Notes: generated by a model not told the origin, from the letters alone. 64,000 nucleotides of DNA from JBFMFH01 sp040752275 (GCA_040752275.1 JBFMFH010000087.1:42326-106325), one strand, 5' to 3'; positions 37,275-46,326 are shown, counted from the stretch's first letter. A program made the numbers and translations.

Positions 37275-38678
37275 ATGCCACGAGTCGCCGCGTGGGAAGA
37301 CGATCCGCTGTCGTTCGAAGATGTCACACCCGTGACGCGTCCCGTTCCCGACCCGCGCCGCGGGGCGCTGGCCGTGGCCATCGGTGGTCGCAGGCCTGAA
37401 CCCCGTGCCTACCATCCGGGGACCGCCGAGTTCCGCTACTGGACCGCCGCCGAAGCACTGGCGCGGTCGGCCGGGTACTGGGCGGGCCTCGTCCCCGGCG
37501 GAACCCGGTGGTGGCGCGGATCGACGCTGCCGGTCACCCTCGATCGGGGCGTCGATCTGAACGCGTACTACGACCGCCAAGGGCTCAGCTTCTTCCACGC
37601 CACGATCCGCGGGACGACGGTGTACTCGGGTGAGAGCCCCGACGTGCTCGCCCACGAGTTGGGACATGCCATCCTCGATGCCGTGCGCCCGCAGCTCTGG
37701 AACGCCGCTACCCTGGAGGTGGCAGCCTTCCATGAGTCGTTCAGCGACATCAGCGCCATGCTGAGCGGCCTGCAGCTGCTCTCGGTGCGACGAGCGGTGC
37801 TCGAGGAGACCTCGCGCCGGTTGTCGAGGGCGTCGCGGCTCTCGCGTCTCGCGGAACAACTCGGGTGGGCCGTTCGGCAGATCAAGCCGGACGCGGTTGA
37901 TGCCGATTGCCTGCGCAACGCCGTCAACTCGTTCTTCTACCGTCCTCCCGAGCAGTTGCCGCCGAGCGCGCCCGCAAGCTCCCTCTCCTCGCAGCCGCAC
38001 TCGTTCTCCCGCGTCTTTACCGGCGCCTGGCTCGAGTCGCTGGCCGGCATGCTGGATGCCGAACGCGCGTCCCCGGCCACGCTGTTGCGCACCGCCCGCG
38101 ATGCGGGGCGGCTGCTCGTGGCCGCAGTCCGCGATGCCCGCATCGCGTCGAACTACTTTGCTCAGGTGGCCGCCCACACGTTACGGGCCGACGAGGCGCT
38201 GTTCCACGGGCGCTATCGAGCCGCGCTGTCCAGTGCATTCGTGCGGCGCGGCATCTTGTCGCCGGGGTCGGCTGCCGCCGTCGCCGGGCAGCTGCGACGG
38301 ACCGGGGCCCGTTCCGACGCCAGGCGCCGGGCGGGCGTGCGCCACGCGACCGGGACGCAAACACCGGCGTCCTGTACCCTGTCGGTCGACGGTGAGAGCT
38401 TCGGCCTGTCTGCTCGCCGCATCCTGATGGAGGCGCCCGTCGACAGCGTCTCGTCCGTGTCGATGTCGGCGGCGTTCGACCATGGGTCGCTGCCCGCACT
38501 TGCGCCCGAGCGAGCGGCGCGGGCGTTCCTGGAGGACCTCGTGCGAACGAGACGACTCGACCCCGGGCCGTTTGCCGCAGCGTACAATCCCCGGGCACGG
38601 CTGGGCAGGACCACGCATGTCCTCATCCGACGGAGAGGGGAGGTCGAACTCGTCCGCCGGCTATTCCATGTGAGGTGA
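37275..38678 (+). CDS. Gluzincin-type zinc metallopeptidase (HELGH...E)
   Basis: 467 residues. ATG at 37275 has GGAGGAGG 6 nt upstream and replaces an upstream in-frame ATG without a site. HELGHAILDAV (about residue 130) gives HExxH, and FHESFSDISAML about 20 residues later gives the third ligand Glu in an E-x-x-S-D context like thermolysin-type enzymes. No signal peptide is visible, unusual for M4-like enzymes, so it may be cytoplasmic or released another way. The C-terminal third is Arg-rich and has no recognised domain. A substrate cannot be inferred. Confidence 0.75.
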   Translation: MPRVAAWEDDPLSFEDVTPVTRPVPDPRRGALAVAIGGRRPEPRAYHPGTAEFRYWTAAEALARSAGYWAGLVPGGTRWWRGSTLPVTLDRGVDLNAYYDRQGLSFFHATIRGTTVYSGESPDVLAHELGHAILDAVRPQLWNAATLEVAAFHESFSDISAMLSGLQLLSVRRAVLEETSRRLSRASRLSRLAEQLGWAVRQIKPDAVDADCLRNAVNSFFYRPPEQLPPSAPASSLSSQPHSFSRVFTGAWLESLAGMLDAERASPATLLRTARDAGRLLVAAVRDARIASNYFAQVAAHTLRADEALFHGRYRAALSSAFVRRGILSPGSAAAVAGQLRRTGARSDARRRAGVRHATGTQTPASCTLSVDGESFGLSARRILMEAPVDSVSSVSMSAAFDHGSLPALAPERAARAFLEDLVRTRRLDPGPFAAAYNPRARLGRTTHVLIRRRGEVELVRRLFHVR

Positions 38679-38915
38679 CCGGCCAGGCTGGCTACCTGCG
38701 GCGGATGCTCACGGGCGACGCCGGCGGCTTCGGCGCCGTCGCCGTGGCCGACCTGAGGCCCCTGGCACGCTGAGTCTGCGCCGTCGGGCTGACTCTCGGT
38801 GCAGCATTCCAGGGCTCGGGGACGGACGGGCAACTCGGCACGCCGCCAGCCAAACGGGAAAGAACGGCCGATCCGGCAGTCGCCGAGGTGCCGCGCCATA
38901 ATCGGGGCGAGTTCG
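38679..38915. other. Region without a convincing gene
   Basis: A 32-codon frame starts with GTG at 38675 in a GTGA overlap with the peptidase stop and ends at 38773; it is too short to judge. The rest up to the broken HepT frame may hold its lost 5' end: residues upstream of 38916 are not HepT-like. Confidence 0.3.
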
Positions 38916-39239
38916 ATGGCCGCCGAGCGTTGTCTCGAACGGGCGATCGGTCGGATGATCGACATCAACTTCCACGTGATCACCGAATCGGATCAGCCGC
39001 CGCCTCCGGACTACTACCAGTCGTTCCTGCAGCTGACTTCGTTGGGCGTCTACTCCGTGGACTTCGGCTATCGGATAGCCGGATGAGCCGGCCTTCGGAA
39101 TCGTATCGTCCACGAGTACGACGACATCGATCCGGTGAAGCTGTTTGACGCGGCTCAGCAGGCCATCGCGGACATCCCGGCCTATCTGGCCCATGTGAAT
39201 GCCTGGGTTGAGCGGCAGCCGCCAGCCCGGCCCGAGTAG
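38916..39239 (+). pseudogene. HepT/DUF86-type HEPN toxin broken by in-frame TGA
   Basis: The frame reads MAAERCLERAIGRMIDINFHV, then PPPPDYYQSFLQLTSLGV, a TGA at 39084-39086, and continues in the same frame with AGLRNRIVHEYDDIDPVKLF and ADIPAYLAHVNAWV to a TAG at 39237. RNRIVHEY is the RX4HXY active site of HepT (HEPN ribonuclease) toxins, so the stop sits just before the catalytic motif. The usual N-terminal helix before AERCLE is also short or missing, and no MNT antitoxin gene is next to it. Most likely a decayed toxin-antitoxin remnant at the edge of the accessory region; a sequencing error would be the alternative. Confidence 0.75.
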
Positions 39240-39279
39240 GCATGCCTCGCGTTCCCGCACGACCACGCCCCGCTGGACT

Positions 39280-40944
39280 TCACAGTCCCGATCGGGGGTG
39301 GGAGGCGTCGGTAGCAGAACGTGGAGCGGGGAGGTCACAGGTCGCGGGAAGTAGGTTTCCCGTGCAGGTGGCCCGCAGGAACGGGCGGCCTTCATCGCGC
39401 ACCGGTGTGAACGTGACCTGCACCTGATGGTCGCGGAGGTGAGTCTTTGTCCGTTCTGGCGCCTTCTTGAGCAACCTCGTCAGGTCGGACACCTTCTGCC
39501 GAACCCACGTTGGGATCACGGCCAGAGGAGGCGTTGGAGCGTCATGAAGTCCATCGAGCTCTGATTCCAGCCGCGACAGTCGGTCCTGCCGTTCCCGCAG
39601 GGCCTGAATCACCGCGGGGAGGTCGCCTCCCGCCGCGATGGCGCGAACGAGCCGGTTCACCTCCGCCGTCACGGTTCTACGCTCGCGTTCCAGATCCTTC
39701 GTCTCGCGCCGCGACGCGTCGAAGTGGCGTGCGACCTCGGCAGACACCGCGCCGGCGATCGACGAGACCGTTTCCGGCCGGGCGAGGTGCTCCTGCACGC
39801 CGGCGAGAAGAGCGGCGTCAGCCACGGTAGCGCGGATCGTGAGGCGGTTGTCGCAGGCGCCGGTGCCGTTCCGCCACGAGTGCTGACAGCCATACCGGGG
39901 AGTGCCGTAGCCGCCCGAGACGACCGTGATCGCCTTGCCACAGACGCCACACCGCGACAGCCCTGACAGCAGGTGGCGTGAGTGGAGGGCCGCATTGCGC
40001 CCGCGCATCAGACCGCTGTTCGGCTGTCGCACCACCGCGACCGCCGATGCCGCCAGACGCTGTTGGACCCGCCACCATAGGTCGTCGTTCACGATCCGCA
40101 ACTCGGGCGCGTCCCGACGCTCCCACTCGCGTTCTGGAGACGGGCGCGCAACCCGCCGACGTGTCCGCGGTTGACGAACGAACCGCTTCTTTCCCCAGAC
40201 ATGCACCCCGCGATATTTGTCGTTCCGTAGGACGCGCTGCACCATCCCGTGCCGCCACGGTCGGCCCTGGGGGCCAGGGACGTCCGAGTCGTTCAGCTCG
40301 ACGACGATCATCGGGACGCCCGAGCCGGACGCATAGCGTTCAAAGATGCGGCGCACCACATCAGCCTCGGCCGGCTGGATGACAAGCCGGGCCCCCAGCC
40401 GGATGGGCTTCCCATCGGGACCCAGGCGACCGGAGGGATCCCACTCCGGCTCGGAGCGATAGCCGTAGGTGCGACTGCCCGTGGCATACCCCCGGCTCAA
40501 CTGTCCCCGGAGGCCCCTCTTGATCTTCTGCGCTACATCACGTAGCGCGTGGCCATCGACCGCGCCCAGAATGCCGAACAGCAACTCGGCAATCTCCTGG
40601 TTCGTGTCCAGCCCCTGGCTGACACACACCACCCGAACGCCCGCGAACTTCAGCTCGCGGAGTACCTGGCCTGCATGCAGGTAGTCGCGGGCGAGCCTCG
40701 AACTGTCGTCGAGGAGCAGAGTGTCGAACGGGCAGCGAGGACTGCCGGCTACGCGGCGCAGGGCCTCGAGGCCGCCACGCTGCTCGGTGCTGGCACCCGA
40801 CTTCGCTTCGTCGACGTAGATGTGGTCCTCGAGGATCGTCCACTGCTGCGCTGCGGCATACCGGCGAGCCGCAGCAATCTGATCCGCGCTCGATGTCTCG
40901 CGCTGCTTGTCGGTTGAGTACCTCGCGTAGATCGCGCAACGCAT
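39280..40944 (-). CDS. Large serine recombinase
   Basis: A 554-residue large serine recombinase. The catalytic domain starts MRCAIYARYSTDKQ with Ser 10 as nucleophile, and LLLDDSSRLARDYLHA gives the conserved Arg. The recombinase domain runs about 165-290 (RRIFERYASGSGVPMIVVELN), followed by a zinc ribbon with CGVCGKAI and a downstream Cys near GTGACDN, and a coiled-coil stretch at about 415-470. It would carry out site-specific insertion or excision between short att sites. It marks the left end of the accessory element; the immediately flanking sequence shows no obvious direct repeat. Confidence 0.92.
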   Translation of the reverse strand: MRCAIYARYSTDKQRETSSADQIAAARRYAAAQQWTILEDHIYVDEAKSGASTEQRGGLEALRRVAGSPRCPFDTLLLDDSSRLARDYLHAGQVLRELKFAGVRVVCVSQGLDTNQEIAELLFGILGAVDGHALRDVAQKIKRGLRGQLSRGYATGSRTYGYRSEPEWDPSGRLGPDGKPIRLGARLVIQPAEADVVRRIFERYASGSGVPMIVVELNDSDVPGPQGRPWRHGMVQRVLRNDKYRGVHVWGKKRFVRQPRTRRRVARPSPEREWERRDAPELRIVNDDLWWRVQQRLAASAVAVVRQPNSGLMRGRNAALHSRHLLSGLSRCGVCGKAITVVSGGYGTPRYGCQHSWRNGTGACDNRLTIRATVADAALLAGVQEHLARPETVSSIAGAVSAEVARHFDASRRETKDLERERRTVTAEVNRLVRAIAAGGDLPAVIQALRERQDRLSRLESELDGLHDAPTPPLAVIPTWVRQKVSDLTRLLKKAPERTKTHLRDHQVQVTFTPVRDEGRPFLRATCTGNLLPATCDLPAPRSATDASHPRSGL

Positions 40945-40965
40945 GATGCTGCCAGTGTAAACCCG

Positions 40966-41184
40966 CTACAGCCCAATTCCGCACGGGAACGTGCCAACGC
41001 GCCGGTCGTTTCGTGAATGCTCTCTTTCTGAAACACGCGGCTCGAACTGCGCCTCATCTACCGCCGTGCCGACAAGCCCCGCTTCGTATTCCCGCAGGAA
41101 CTCCTCGACGAGGATCGGCACGATGACCTCGTCGATGAACGCTCGCATCGCAGCCTGCGGTGGGGGAGTTGGAACGGGGCTCAT
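40966..41184 (-). CDS. Small hypothetical protein next to the recombinase
   Basis: 72 residues from ATG 41184 (an in-frame ATG at 41211 would add nine). MRAFIDEVIVPILVEEFLREYEAG is a probable amphipathic helix; the rest is polar. Small proteins of this kind often lie directly upstream of large serine recombinases. It sits between the primase and recombinase genes on the same strand. No function is recognised. Confidence 0.5.
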   Translation of the reverse strand: MSPVPTPPPQAAMRAFIDEVIVPILVEEFLREYEAGLVGTAVDEAQFEPRVSEREHSRNDRRVGTFPCGIGL

Positions 41185-41270
41185 GTTCCGACCACCGCGC
41201 TCAAGTTCCAACTTCGGGAAGCCGGGCTGTCGCTGGCATCAGACCCCCGCGGGACGGCCGGCCCCTTAGT

Positions 41271-41380
41271 CACTGAAGTCAGTGAAGTCAGTGATGCCCG
41301 ATCTGGCAGAACGGGGACGGCCAGGTCCCAGAAGTACGCGCGCGTACGTACGCAGATCACTGACTTCACTGACTTCACCG
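41271..41380. repeat. Iteron-like inverted repeat with nested palindrome at the primase 3' end
   Basis: The left arm holds two to three 9-bp CAGTGAAGT units (41271-41295), the right arm (41356-41380) their inverse; 22 bases match exactly between arms. The 60-nt space between contains the perfect palindrome GTACGCGCGCGTAC (41334-41347). The primase stop lies within the right arm. Iterons in opposite orientation next to a primase-helicase gene suggest a replication origin; a transcript-end structure is the alternative. Confidence 0.7.
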
Positions 41381-43651
41381 ACCGCCTCCCAGTTCCTGAG
41401 CGGCTAGATAGCGGTCTCTGTCGGCCAGGTCGATGCGGCCATAGATGACTTGCCGGTGTCCGCCCAGCTTCCACAACCCGTCCTTTGCCGCTGTGTTGCG
41501 AACGGCCACGTATCCCGCTCTTTCCAGGCGGTGTGGAACCTGCCGCGCGTTCTTCCGGTCTCGAAGCCACTCGCCAAGTGACGCATCACTCAATCTGGCG
41601 AGGTCTGCGATCGTGACAACCATCGGTCGGTTCAGACGATCCAGGGCGTCAGCCACCTCGGCGTCCTCGGGTGTGCGGTCGGCGTCGACGAGATCCCAGA
41701 AGGCCTGTGTCTTTGGTGGAGGGGCCTTGGGGTCGAATGTCGACAGATCGAGCGTCCGCAGGTAGGCAGCGACGTGGTCCTTGCCGCCGCCGTCGTACCA
41801 GGCGTAGAGCTGGGTCCAGTAGGTGCTCGGGAAGTCGTCCTTGGTCAGGTCAGTCCACGCGACGTAGTGGCGGCGGTCATCCGCTGGTAGGTAGAGCCCC
41901 CCGATCTTGTGGTTCGTCGTTACGACGACGCCGCAGATGTTCCAGACCGCGTACTCGCGCAGGTTCTTCTCGTCGACGCGGAGAACGTCGGGGGGCGCGG
42001 CGGTGTAGACCTTCAAGTGCTCATAGAACGCGTAGCGGTTCACATCTCCCAGGTCCCGCGCCTCGCTGATGCGCAGAACCACGCTCTTCACAAAGCCGTT
42101 GAAGCGACCGAGCAGATGGCTGGGGCAGATTTCCAAGAAGTTCCACGGGCCTACGGCATGTTTGAGCGGTTCCAGCAAGGTGTCCTTGCCGATACCCTGG
42201 GAACCGCCAAGCACGAGCGCGTGGTTGACCTTCTCGTGAGGCCGTTGCACCCGATGTGCGCACCACCGCTCGATGTGATCCGCGTGGTCGCCATAGAGCC
42301 GGCGCACGTGATCACGCCAGCGCCCAACCGCAGCAGGATCGCCGCCGTCTTCGATCTCGGGCGGCCGATACAGGTTGAAGGTCGTCACACCGTTCCTGCG
42401 CATCCAGCCCCCCTCCGACACGAGGCGGCCACGTATCAACCTCGGCTGGCCGGGCGCCCACGTCATCTGTTCCACGGCGCGGTGCCGATCGAGCCACACG
42501 GCGGGCTTCATGGTTCGAGGGGTGTTGGTGACCGGGTCGAGAAGTGGGTCGCCCTCACCGCCCGTGAGCGTGACGCTCGGCAGGCGTGCGTTGACGCTTG
42601 CAGCTGGCCACATCTCGCACGTAGGCGCGAAGATGTAGGTGTGCATCGGCATGTAGCTGTGGAAATCCTCCAACTGCACGCCTGCTGCACGCTGCGCGAT
42701 GGTTGCAAGTGCGACTCGGCGAGCCGCTCCGGTGTAAGTGTCACGACACCCGGCGACAGCCTTCTCAACCGTCATCTCGCCGTACGTGTGGCTTCCGTGG
42801 CGCTCGTCCCATTTCCCACGCATCAGCCCAGACTGGCGGAACAACCCGTCGATGCGGCCGGCATCAGGGCCCGTCCAGAAGGCCAGCAGGCTGCACAGCG
42901 CGAAGTCGGCCTCGCTGTTCGACGGATAGTCGGAGATGTCTCCTCCCCAAAGCCGGGAGAACTTCGCGCCGTTCCTTGCGGCCCTGGCCTTGTTAAGCAG
43001 GGCAGCATCGCCGGCAGCAACCGGGACGGGGTCTCCAGAGGTCGCACGCGGCCCATGGGTGTCGGTTCTGCCGTTGCCACCAGAGAGCCTGTCGTGCAAG
43101 GCAACGAAGGGAGCGGTCTGCTCCTCGAGTGTCGTTGGCGTGCCTTCGACGTGCTGGCCGGTCACGGTGAAGTACTTCCCCGTGCAGTAGAGCTCGATCG
43201 CAGCGCCTTTGCCCGTGCTCCCCTTCGGCCGCCTGTGATTGATGCCCCGCAGTGTGAGCGTCGGGTCGAGGCGGATGAAGATTTTGACGCCTGTGCCACT
43301 TGGGCTGATCTCGGTGTAGCTGGGGAACATGTCGACGACCTGGCGCGCCCACGGAGCGAGGAGACCGGTCGCCGGGTCGCGGCAGTCGTCGAGGTCGATT
43401 CCGCCCTGACCGTCGCCGAGCACGATTCCTGCGCCATCGGCCTTGCCGTCTTCTACCGCGCCGATGGCCTCGGCGAACGAGGCCCAGGTTGCCGGATCGT
43501 CGACGCGCGCCTTGCTCGACGGACGATGAGCCTGATAGGGTACTTTTGTTAGCCTACCGTCGCGGATCTCCCAATTCCACACGACAGCGCGTGAACTCTC
43601 GAGGATCTCGGTCGGCAGGATGTCTGTGTTGATGGTCATGCCCGTTCCCAT
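41375..43651 (-). CDS. Phage/satellite-type primase-helicase
   Basis: 758 residues (ATG 43651; ATG 43639 four codons in is also possible). The N-terminal third resembles a primase-polymerase domain: AGIVLGDGQGGIDLDDC carries a D-x-D pair, and YTEISPSGTGVKIFIRL and GAAIELYCTGKYFTVTG are typical. The C-terminal half is a D5-like/DUF5906 helicase with Walker A GGSQGIGKDT, then SEARDLGDVNRYAFYEHLK and VVVTTNHKIGGLYLPADDRR (sensor region). A C-terminal winged-helix-like part follows. It would prime and unwind the element's own DNA during replication. It starts directly after the stop of the 91-residue gene. Confidence 0.88.
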   Translation of the reverse strand: MGTGMTINTDILPTEILESSRAVVWNWEIRDGRLTKVPYQAHRPSSKARVDDPATWASFAEAIGAVEDGKADGAGIVLGDGQGGIDLDDCRDPATGLLAPWARQVVDMFPSYTEISPSGTGVKIFIRLDPTLTLRGINHRRPKGSTGKGAAIELYCTGKYFTVTGQHVEGTPTTLEEQTAPFVALHDRLSGGNGRTDTHGPRATSGDPVPVAAGDAALLNKARAARNGAKFSRLWGGDISDYPSNSEADFALCSLLAFWTGPDAGRIDGLFRQSGLMRGKWDERHGSHTYGEMTVEKAVAGCRDTYTGAARRVALATIAQRAAGVQLEDFHSYMPMHTYIFAPTCEMWPAASVNARLPSVTLTGGEGDPLLDPVTNTPRTMKPAVWLDRHRAVEQMTWAPGQPRLIRGRLVSEGGWMRRNGVTTFNLYRPPEIEDGGDPAAVGRWRDHVRRLYGDHADHIERWCAHRVQRPHEKVNHALVLGGSQGIGKDTLLEPLKHAVGPWNFLEICPSHLLGRFNGFVKSVVLRISEARDLGDVNRYAFYEHLKVYTAAPPDVLRVDEKNLREYAVWNICGVVVTTNHKIGGLYLPADDRRHYVAWTDLTKDDFPSTYWTQLYAWYDGGGKDHVAAYLRTLDLSTFDPKAPPPKTQAFWDLVDADRTPEDAEVADALDRLNRPMVVTIADLARLSDASLGEWLRDRKNARQVPHRLERAGYVAVRNTAAKDGLWKLGGHRQVIYGRIDLADRDRYLAAQELGGGR

Positions 43652-43927
43652 TCAGAGCACTCGGTAGCGTGGCCGACAAATCTGCGCAAGAGGAGACACG
43701 CGGCTGTCGCACGTCGTGTTGACGCACTTCCTTGTAGAACTCCCGCGGTGCGGGTCTCGCGAGTTCAGAGCACGTGTGTCCTCAACTTGCGTGTCACAGC
43801 GTCGGTGATAGCGGGCGAACAGATCCGCGCCGGCGCTGATCCACAGCGATGCCCGCTCCACAGCCAGGCTCCTCTCAGCCTCTCCTTCCATCGTCGTCCC
43901 GATAACCAGGCGTCCAGATGGAGTCAT
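43652..43927 (-). CDS. Small hypothetical protein coupled to the primase gene
   Basis: 91 residues; ATG at 43927 overlaps the upstream HTH gene stop (ATGA), and its TGA abuts the primase ATG. The tight packing on both sides is the main evidence. ERASLWISAGADLFARYHRRCD suggests one helix; four Cys residues lie in the second half. No family recognised. Confidence 0.42.
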   Translation of the reverse strand: MTPSGRLVIGTTMEGEAERSLAVERASLWISAGADLFARYHRRCDTQVEDTRALNSRDPHRGSSTRKCVNTTCDSRVSPLAQICRPRYRVL

Positions 43928-44148
43928 GGCGTCCTTGCGGTGGGGCGTGACCGCGGCCCGGCCGTCGCGGCTCGCGCTTGAAGCTCGCCAGCAATCCGGA
44001 CTACGACCGTGCGGTCAAAGAGACGAAGGCCACTGGACATCTGGAGCGCCACGGGCAGGACGCCTTGTCGAGCCCAGGCCCGAATGGTGTCAGGCACACG
44101 TTCGGCCAGCCGGGCCGCTTCAGCCGTTGTCACAAGGTTGTTGGTCAT
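43924..44148 (-). CDS. AlpA/MerR-like helix-turn-helix regulator or excisionase
   Basis: 74 residues from ATG 44148, which has AGAGGA about 9 nt upstream. LVTTAEAARLAERVPDTIRAWARQGVLPVALQMSSGLRLFDRTVVV is a winged HTH of the MerR/AlpA type, in which the helix pair is followed by the R-x-W-x-R-x-G-x-L signature. Such proteins switch on excision or replication modules in phage satellites and integrative elements. It is the first gene of the primase operon and has a hairpin-like inverted repeat about 100 nt upstream. Confidence 0.8.
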   Translation of the reverse strand: MTNNLVTTAEAARLAERVPDTIRAWARQGVLPVALQMSSGLRLFDRTVVVRIAGELQARAATAGPRSRPTARTP

Positions 44149-44473
44149 CGCGCCGCGTCCTCTCGGCATGCGTGATGCAGCATGCCTAGTTGAGATCGAG
44201 TTTAGGCACGGCGAGCGCGGATGTCTGGAGCGCGAAATATGCGAATTCCAGGGGTATTTCGTTCCCCTGGTCAGGTGTTCCCTTTACTCTATTGACACGC
44301 GCCGGGGAGACTGCCTCCGGGCTCTGGGTGACGACACAGGGGGGATCCAGCCGGCTACTTCGAGGGTCGGCGGCGCACGTGGGCTCCCGGACCTCAAGCC
44401 TAGGGGAGACGCGACATCTTCAAGAGAGTTCAGTCTGGCTGGGCAAATCAGTTGACCGGCTGGGGCGCAACCC
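44149..44473. other. Regulatory intergenic region with CCAGGGG/CCCCTGG inverted repeat
   Basis: About 325 nt of lower GC than the neighbours separate two minus-strand genes. Arms 44248-44254 and 44264-44270 pair around a 9-nt loop, a candidate operator or terminator for the upstream gene. No convincing gene is seen. Confidence 0.5.
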
Positions 44474-45136
44474 TCAGTCAGATGGTCCCTCGGCCGAAGC
44501 CTTCGCGCAGACCTTCTCCGCCTGGCACTCACGTGCCTCCAGAAGCACGAGGTCGCATACGCGGGCGCAAATGACCATCGGGTCGTCTTCGCAAACGCTT
44601 GGCCCTATGTACTCAATCACTGTTCGCAGGGTCTTCGCCAGCACTCCGCCTCTGGTCTTCTTCAACGGGTACCCAGTCTGGAAAAGTGCGCGACCGACAT
44701 CGAGTTCGAGGTGTCTACGCGCCTCGTCCACGGGCCTTCCCCTGCCAGTAGCAAGCGCCTGGCCGATCCGCTGCAGGGAGGGAACGAATCCGAGCATGTT
44801 GAGCTGAACCACGCTGTGGGATCGCCGAAGCTCCGACATGAAGGCTTCTAGCTTCTTCGCGAGGCGACGCTCGCTCTTCAGAATGGCGGGCATCGCCTTG
44901 CCCCGTGTTGCTCGGACCTCTAGTCGTTTGAAGTACGCGGCAACCGACCACTCAAGATCAACGACCGTCTCTTCGTTGAGCCAACCGAGAAGTTCTTGTC
45001 GGACTGATCGACTAAAAGGGTGGGGAACAAGTGTCCGAGTAACGTATAACGGGACCACCTCGAGCTCGACTTCAGCATCGAGGTACCTACGGGCAAACGA
45101 TTTCTTCGGCGCTGCGTGACGCTCGGACTTGGTCAT
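44474..45136 (-). CDS. Hypothetical protein of the integrative element
   Basis: 220 residues. ATG at 45136 has GAGGAG 5 nt upstream and is preferred over a longer in-frame start. The sequence is soluble and helical (RRYLDAEVELEVVPLYVTRTLVPHPFSRSVRQELLGWLNEE; AILKSERRLAKKLEAFMSELRRSHSVVQLNMLGFV). I recognise no family or catalytic motif. It lies divergently from the promoter at 45.37 kb, between the two regulatory blocks, a position often used for immunity or accessory functions. Confidence 0.62.
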   Translation of the reverse strand: MTKSERHAAPKKSFARRYLDAEVELEVVPLYVTRTLVPHPFSRSVRQELLGWLNEETVVDLEWSVAAYFKRLEVRATRGKAMPAILKSERRLAKKLEAFMSELRRSHSVVQLNMLGFVPSLQRIGQALATGRGRPVDEARRHLELDVGRALFQTGYPLKKTRGGVLAKTLRTVIEYIGPSVCEDDPMVICARVCDLVLLEARECQAEKVCAKASAEGPSD

Positions 45137-45371
45137 GATCTCCTCGTTGGACGGTCGCGCGGCCGAATCTCGGATTCGCCAACCGGCGGGAAGCGCCGAG
45201 CAGCCTGGAACGACCGTCACCGCAATGGTGAGAGGATAACTCAGAAGGGAGAACAGATTAGGCGTCGCCGCCGCTACTGGGCCCGGCGCGCTTCTGAAGC
45301 CAGGAGTTCTGCCGCGGCAAGACCGGAGGGAGATGACGAACGCCTCTGCCGGAAAGGCTAGGGCATCGCCC
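45137..45371. other. Divergent intergenic region
   Basis: No gene is supported between the minus-strand hypothetical gene and the plus-strand promoter. Short frames here are GC-biased and lack ribosome sites. Confidence 0.4.
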
Positions 45372-45400
45372 TTGACAACATAAAGATATATATCTATGTT
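45372..45400 (+). promoter_or_regulatory. Promoter with an AGATATATATCT operator-like palindrome
   Basis: TTGACA (45372-45377), 17 nt, TATGTT (45395-45400). The perfect palindrome AGATATATATCT (45384-45395) fills most of the spacer, a classic place for repressor binding. The block CTTGACA-NN-ATAAAGA recurs at 46.38 kb. Confidence 0.65.
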
Positions 45401-45581
45401 TGGTTATGTGGGACAGTTCCTCTCGAGGGGCTACCCGGCGACCGGATGACAACGACGCAGGCGCCTACCGTTGACGACGACGCCAGTGGTTCGCTCGAAT
45501 GAGATACCGGCACCTGATTCCCGTAGCCGGCCGGGGTCACAAGCCAGAACCCAAGTTGCTGTTGCTTGGGGGAGTCAAGTT

Positions 45582-46118
45582 ATGGCGCGTCGACGCATCG
45601 ACCCAGTCGAAATCCAGCAACTGATCGAGGCAGGATACTCACAAGCCGCTTGTGCGCGGCACTTCGGAGTGTCCGAGACGGCGATCTACCTGCACCTGCG
45701 GAAGGTGAGGATCGCCACCTCGAGGGTTGCTGTTCTTGAACGTGGTGCCGAGTTGGTCGAGAAGAAACTGACAGCCAGTGATCGGCTTCAGGCGGTCCAG
45801 GCCGTGATCGACCGCGAACTGCGGTGGGCGGTTCGGCAGGCTGAGGAGCCTGGCGCCGACCGGGCTAAACTCGCGGACGTCATTCTCAGGCTTGCTGGGG
45901 AAGTCCGACAGCAACTGGGCCTCCAACTCGCGATTACCCGCGCCCTCGTCGACATGAAGGTCGTTCGAGCGTTCCAAGAAACCGTCATCGACACGATTCG
46001 CGAAGAGTCACCCGACGTTGCCGTTCGCATCGTCGAGCGCCTGAAGGCCAGGCGGGCGCTCCGCGCCACGGCTGACCTGCTCGGACAGCAGGAAGGGACC
46101 GATGCCGTTTTGGGTTGA
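45582..46118 (+). CDS. Helix-turn-helix protein, terminase-small-subunit-like
   Basis: 178 residues. ATG at 45582 follows GGGGGAG at 8-9 nt. RRRIDPVEIQQLIEAGYSQAACARHFGVSETAIYLHLRKV is a resolvase/terminase-type HTH; the rest is helical (KLTASDRLQAVQAVIDRELRWAVRQ; VVRAFQETVIDTIREESPDVAVRIVERL) as in phage small terminase or transposition accessory proteins. Which of these it is cannot be decided by eye. It overlaps the next gene by 17 nt. Confidence 0.68.
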   Translation: MARRRIDPVEIQQLIEAGYSQAACARHFGVSETAIYLHLRKVRIATSRVAVLERGAELVEKKLTASDRLQAVQAVIDRELRWAVRQAEEPGADRAKLADVILRLAGEVRQQLGLQLAITRALVDMKVVRAFQETVIDTIREESPDVAVRIVERLKARRALRATADLLGQQEGTDAVLG

Positions 46119-46326
46119 CCCACTGGACGAGCTCATCGCTGTGCTGGAGCGGAAGGTCGCCATTACACCGACGCCCAGTCGAGCGGAGACGTTTCGCCGC
46201 GCGTTTCTGGAGTTCCAGAGAGACGCCGACATCGCGCTCTTCGGGACGGATGAGGAACGCGCCCGACTGGATGCTTCTGACCGCAGGCAGACGCTGCATC
46301 AATTGTTCACCCAGATGGGGAAGTGA
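46102..46326 (+). CDS. Small hypothetical protein, coupled downstream of the HTH gene
   Basis: 74 residues; AGGAAGGGA lies 5 nt before ATG 46102, inside the upstream gene. VDPLDELIAVLERKVAI and AETFRRAFLEFQRDADIALFGTDEERARLDASDRRQTLHQLF are helical. No family recognised; translational coupling supports it as real. Confidence 0.55.
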   Translation: MPFWVDPLDELIAVLERKVAITPTPSRAETFRRAFLEFQRDADIALFGTDEERARLDASDRRQTLHQLFTQMGK

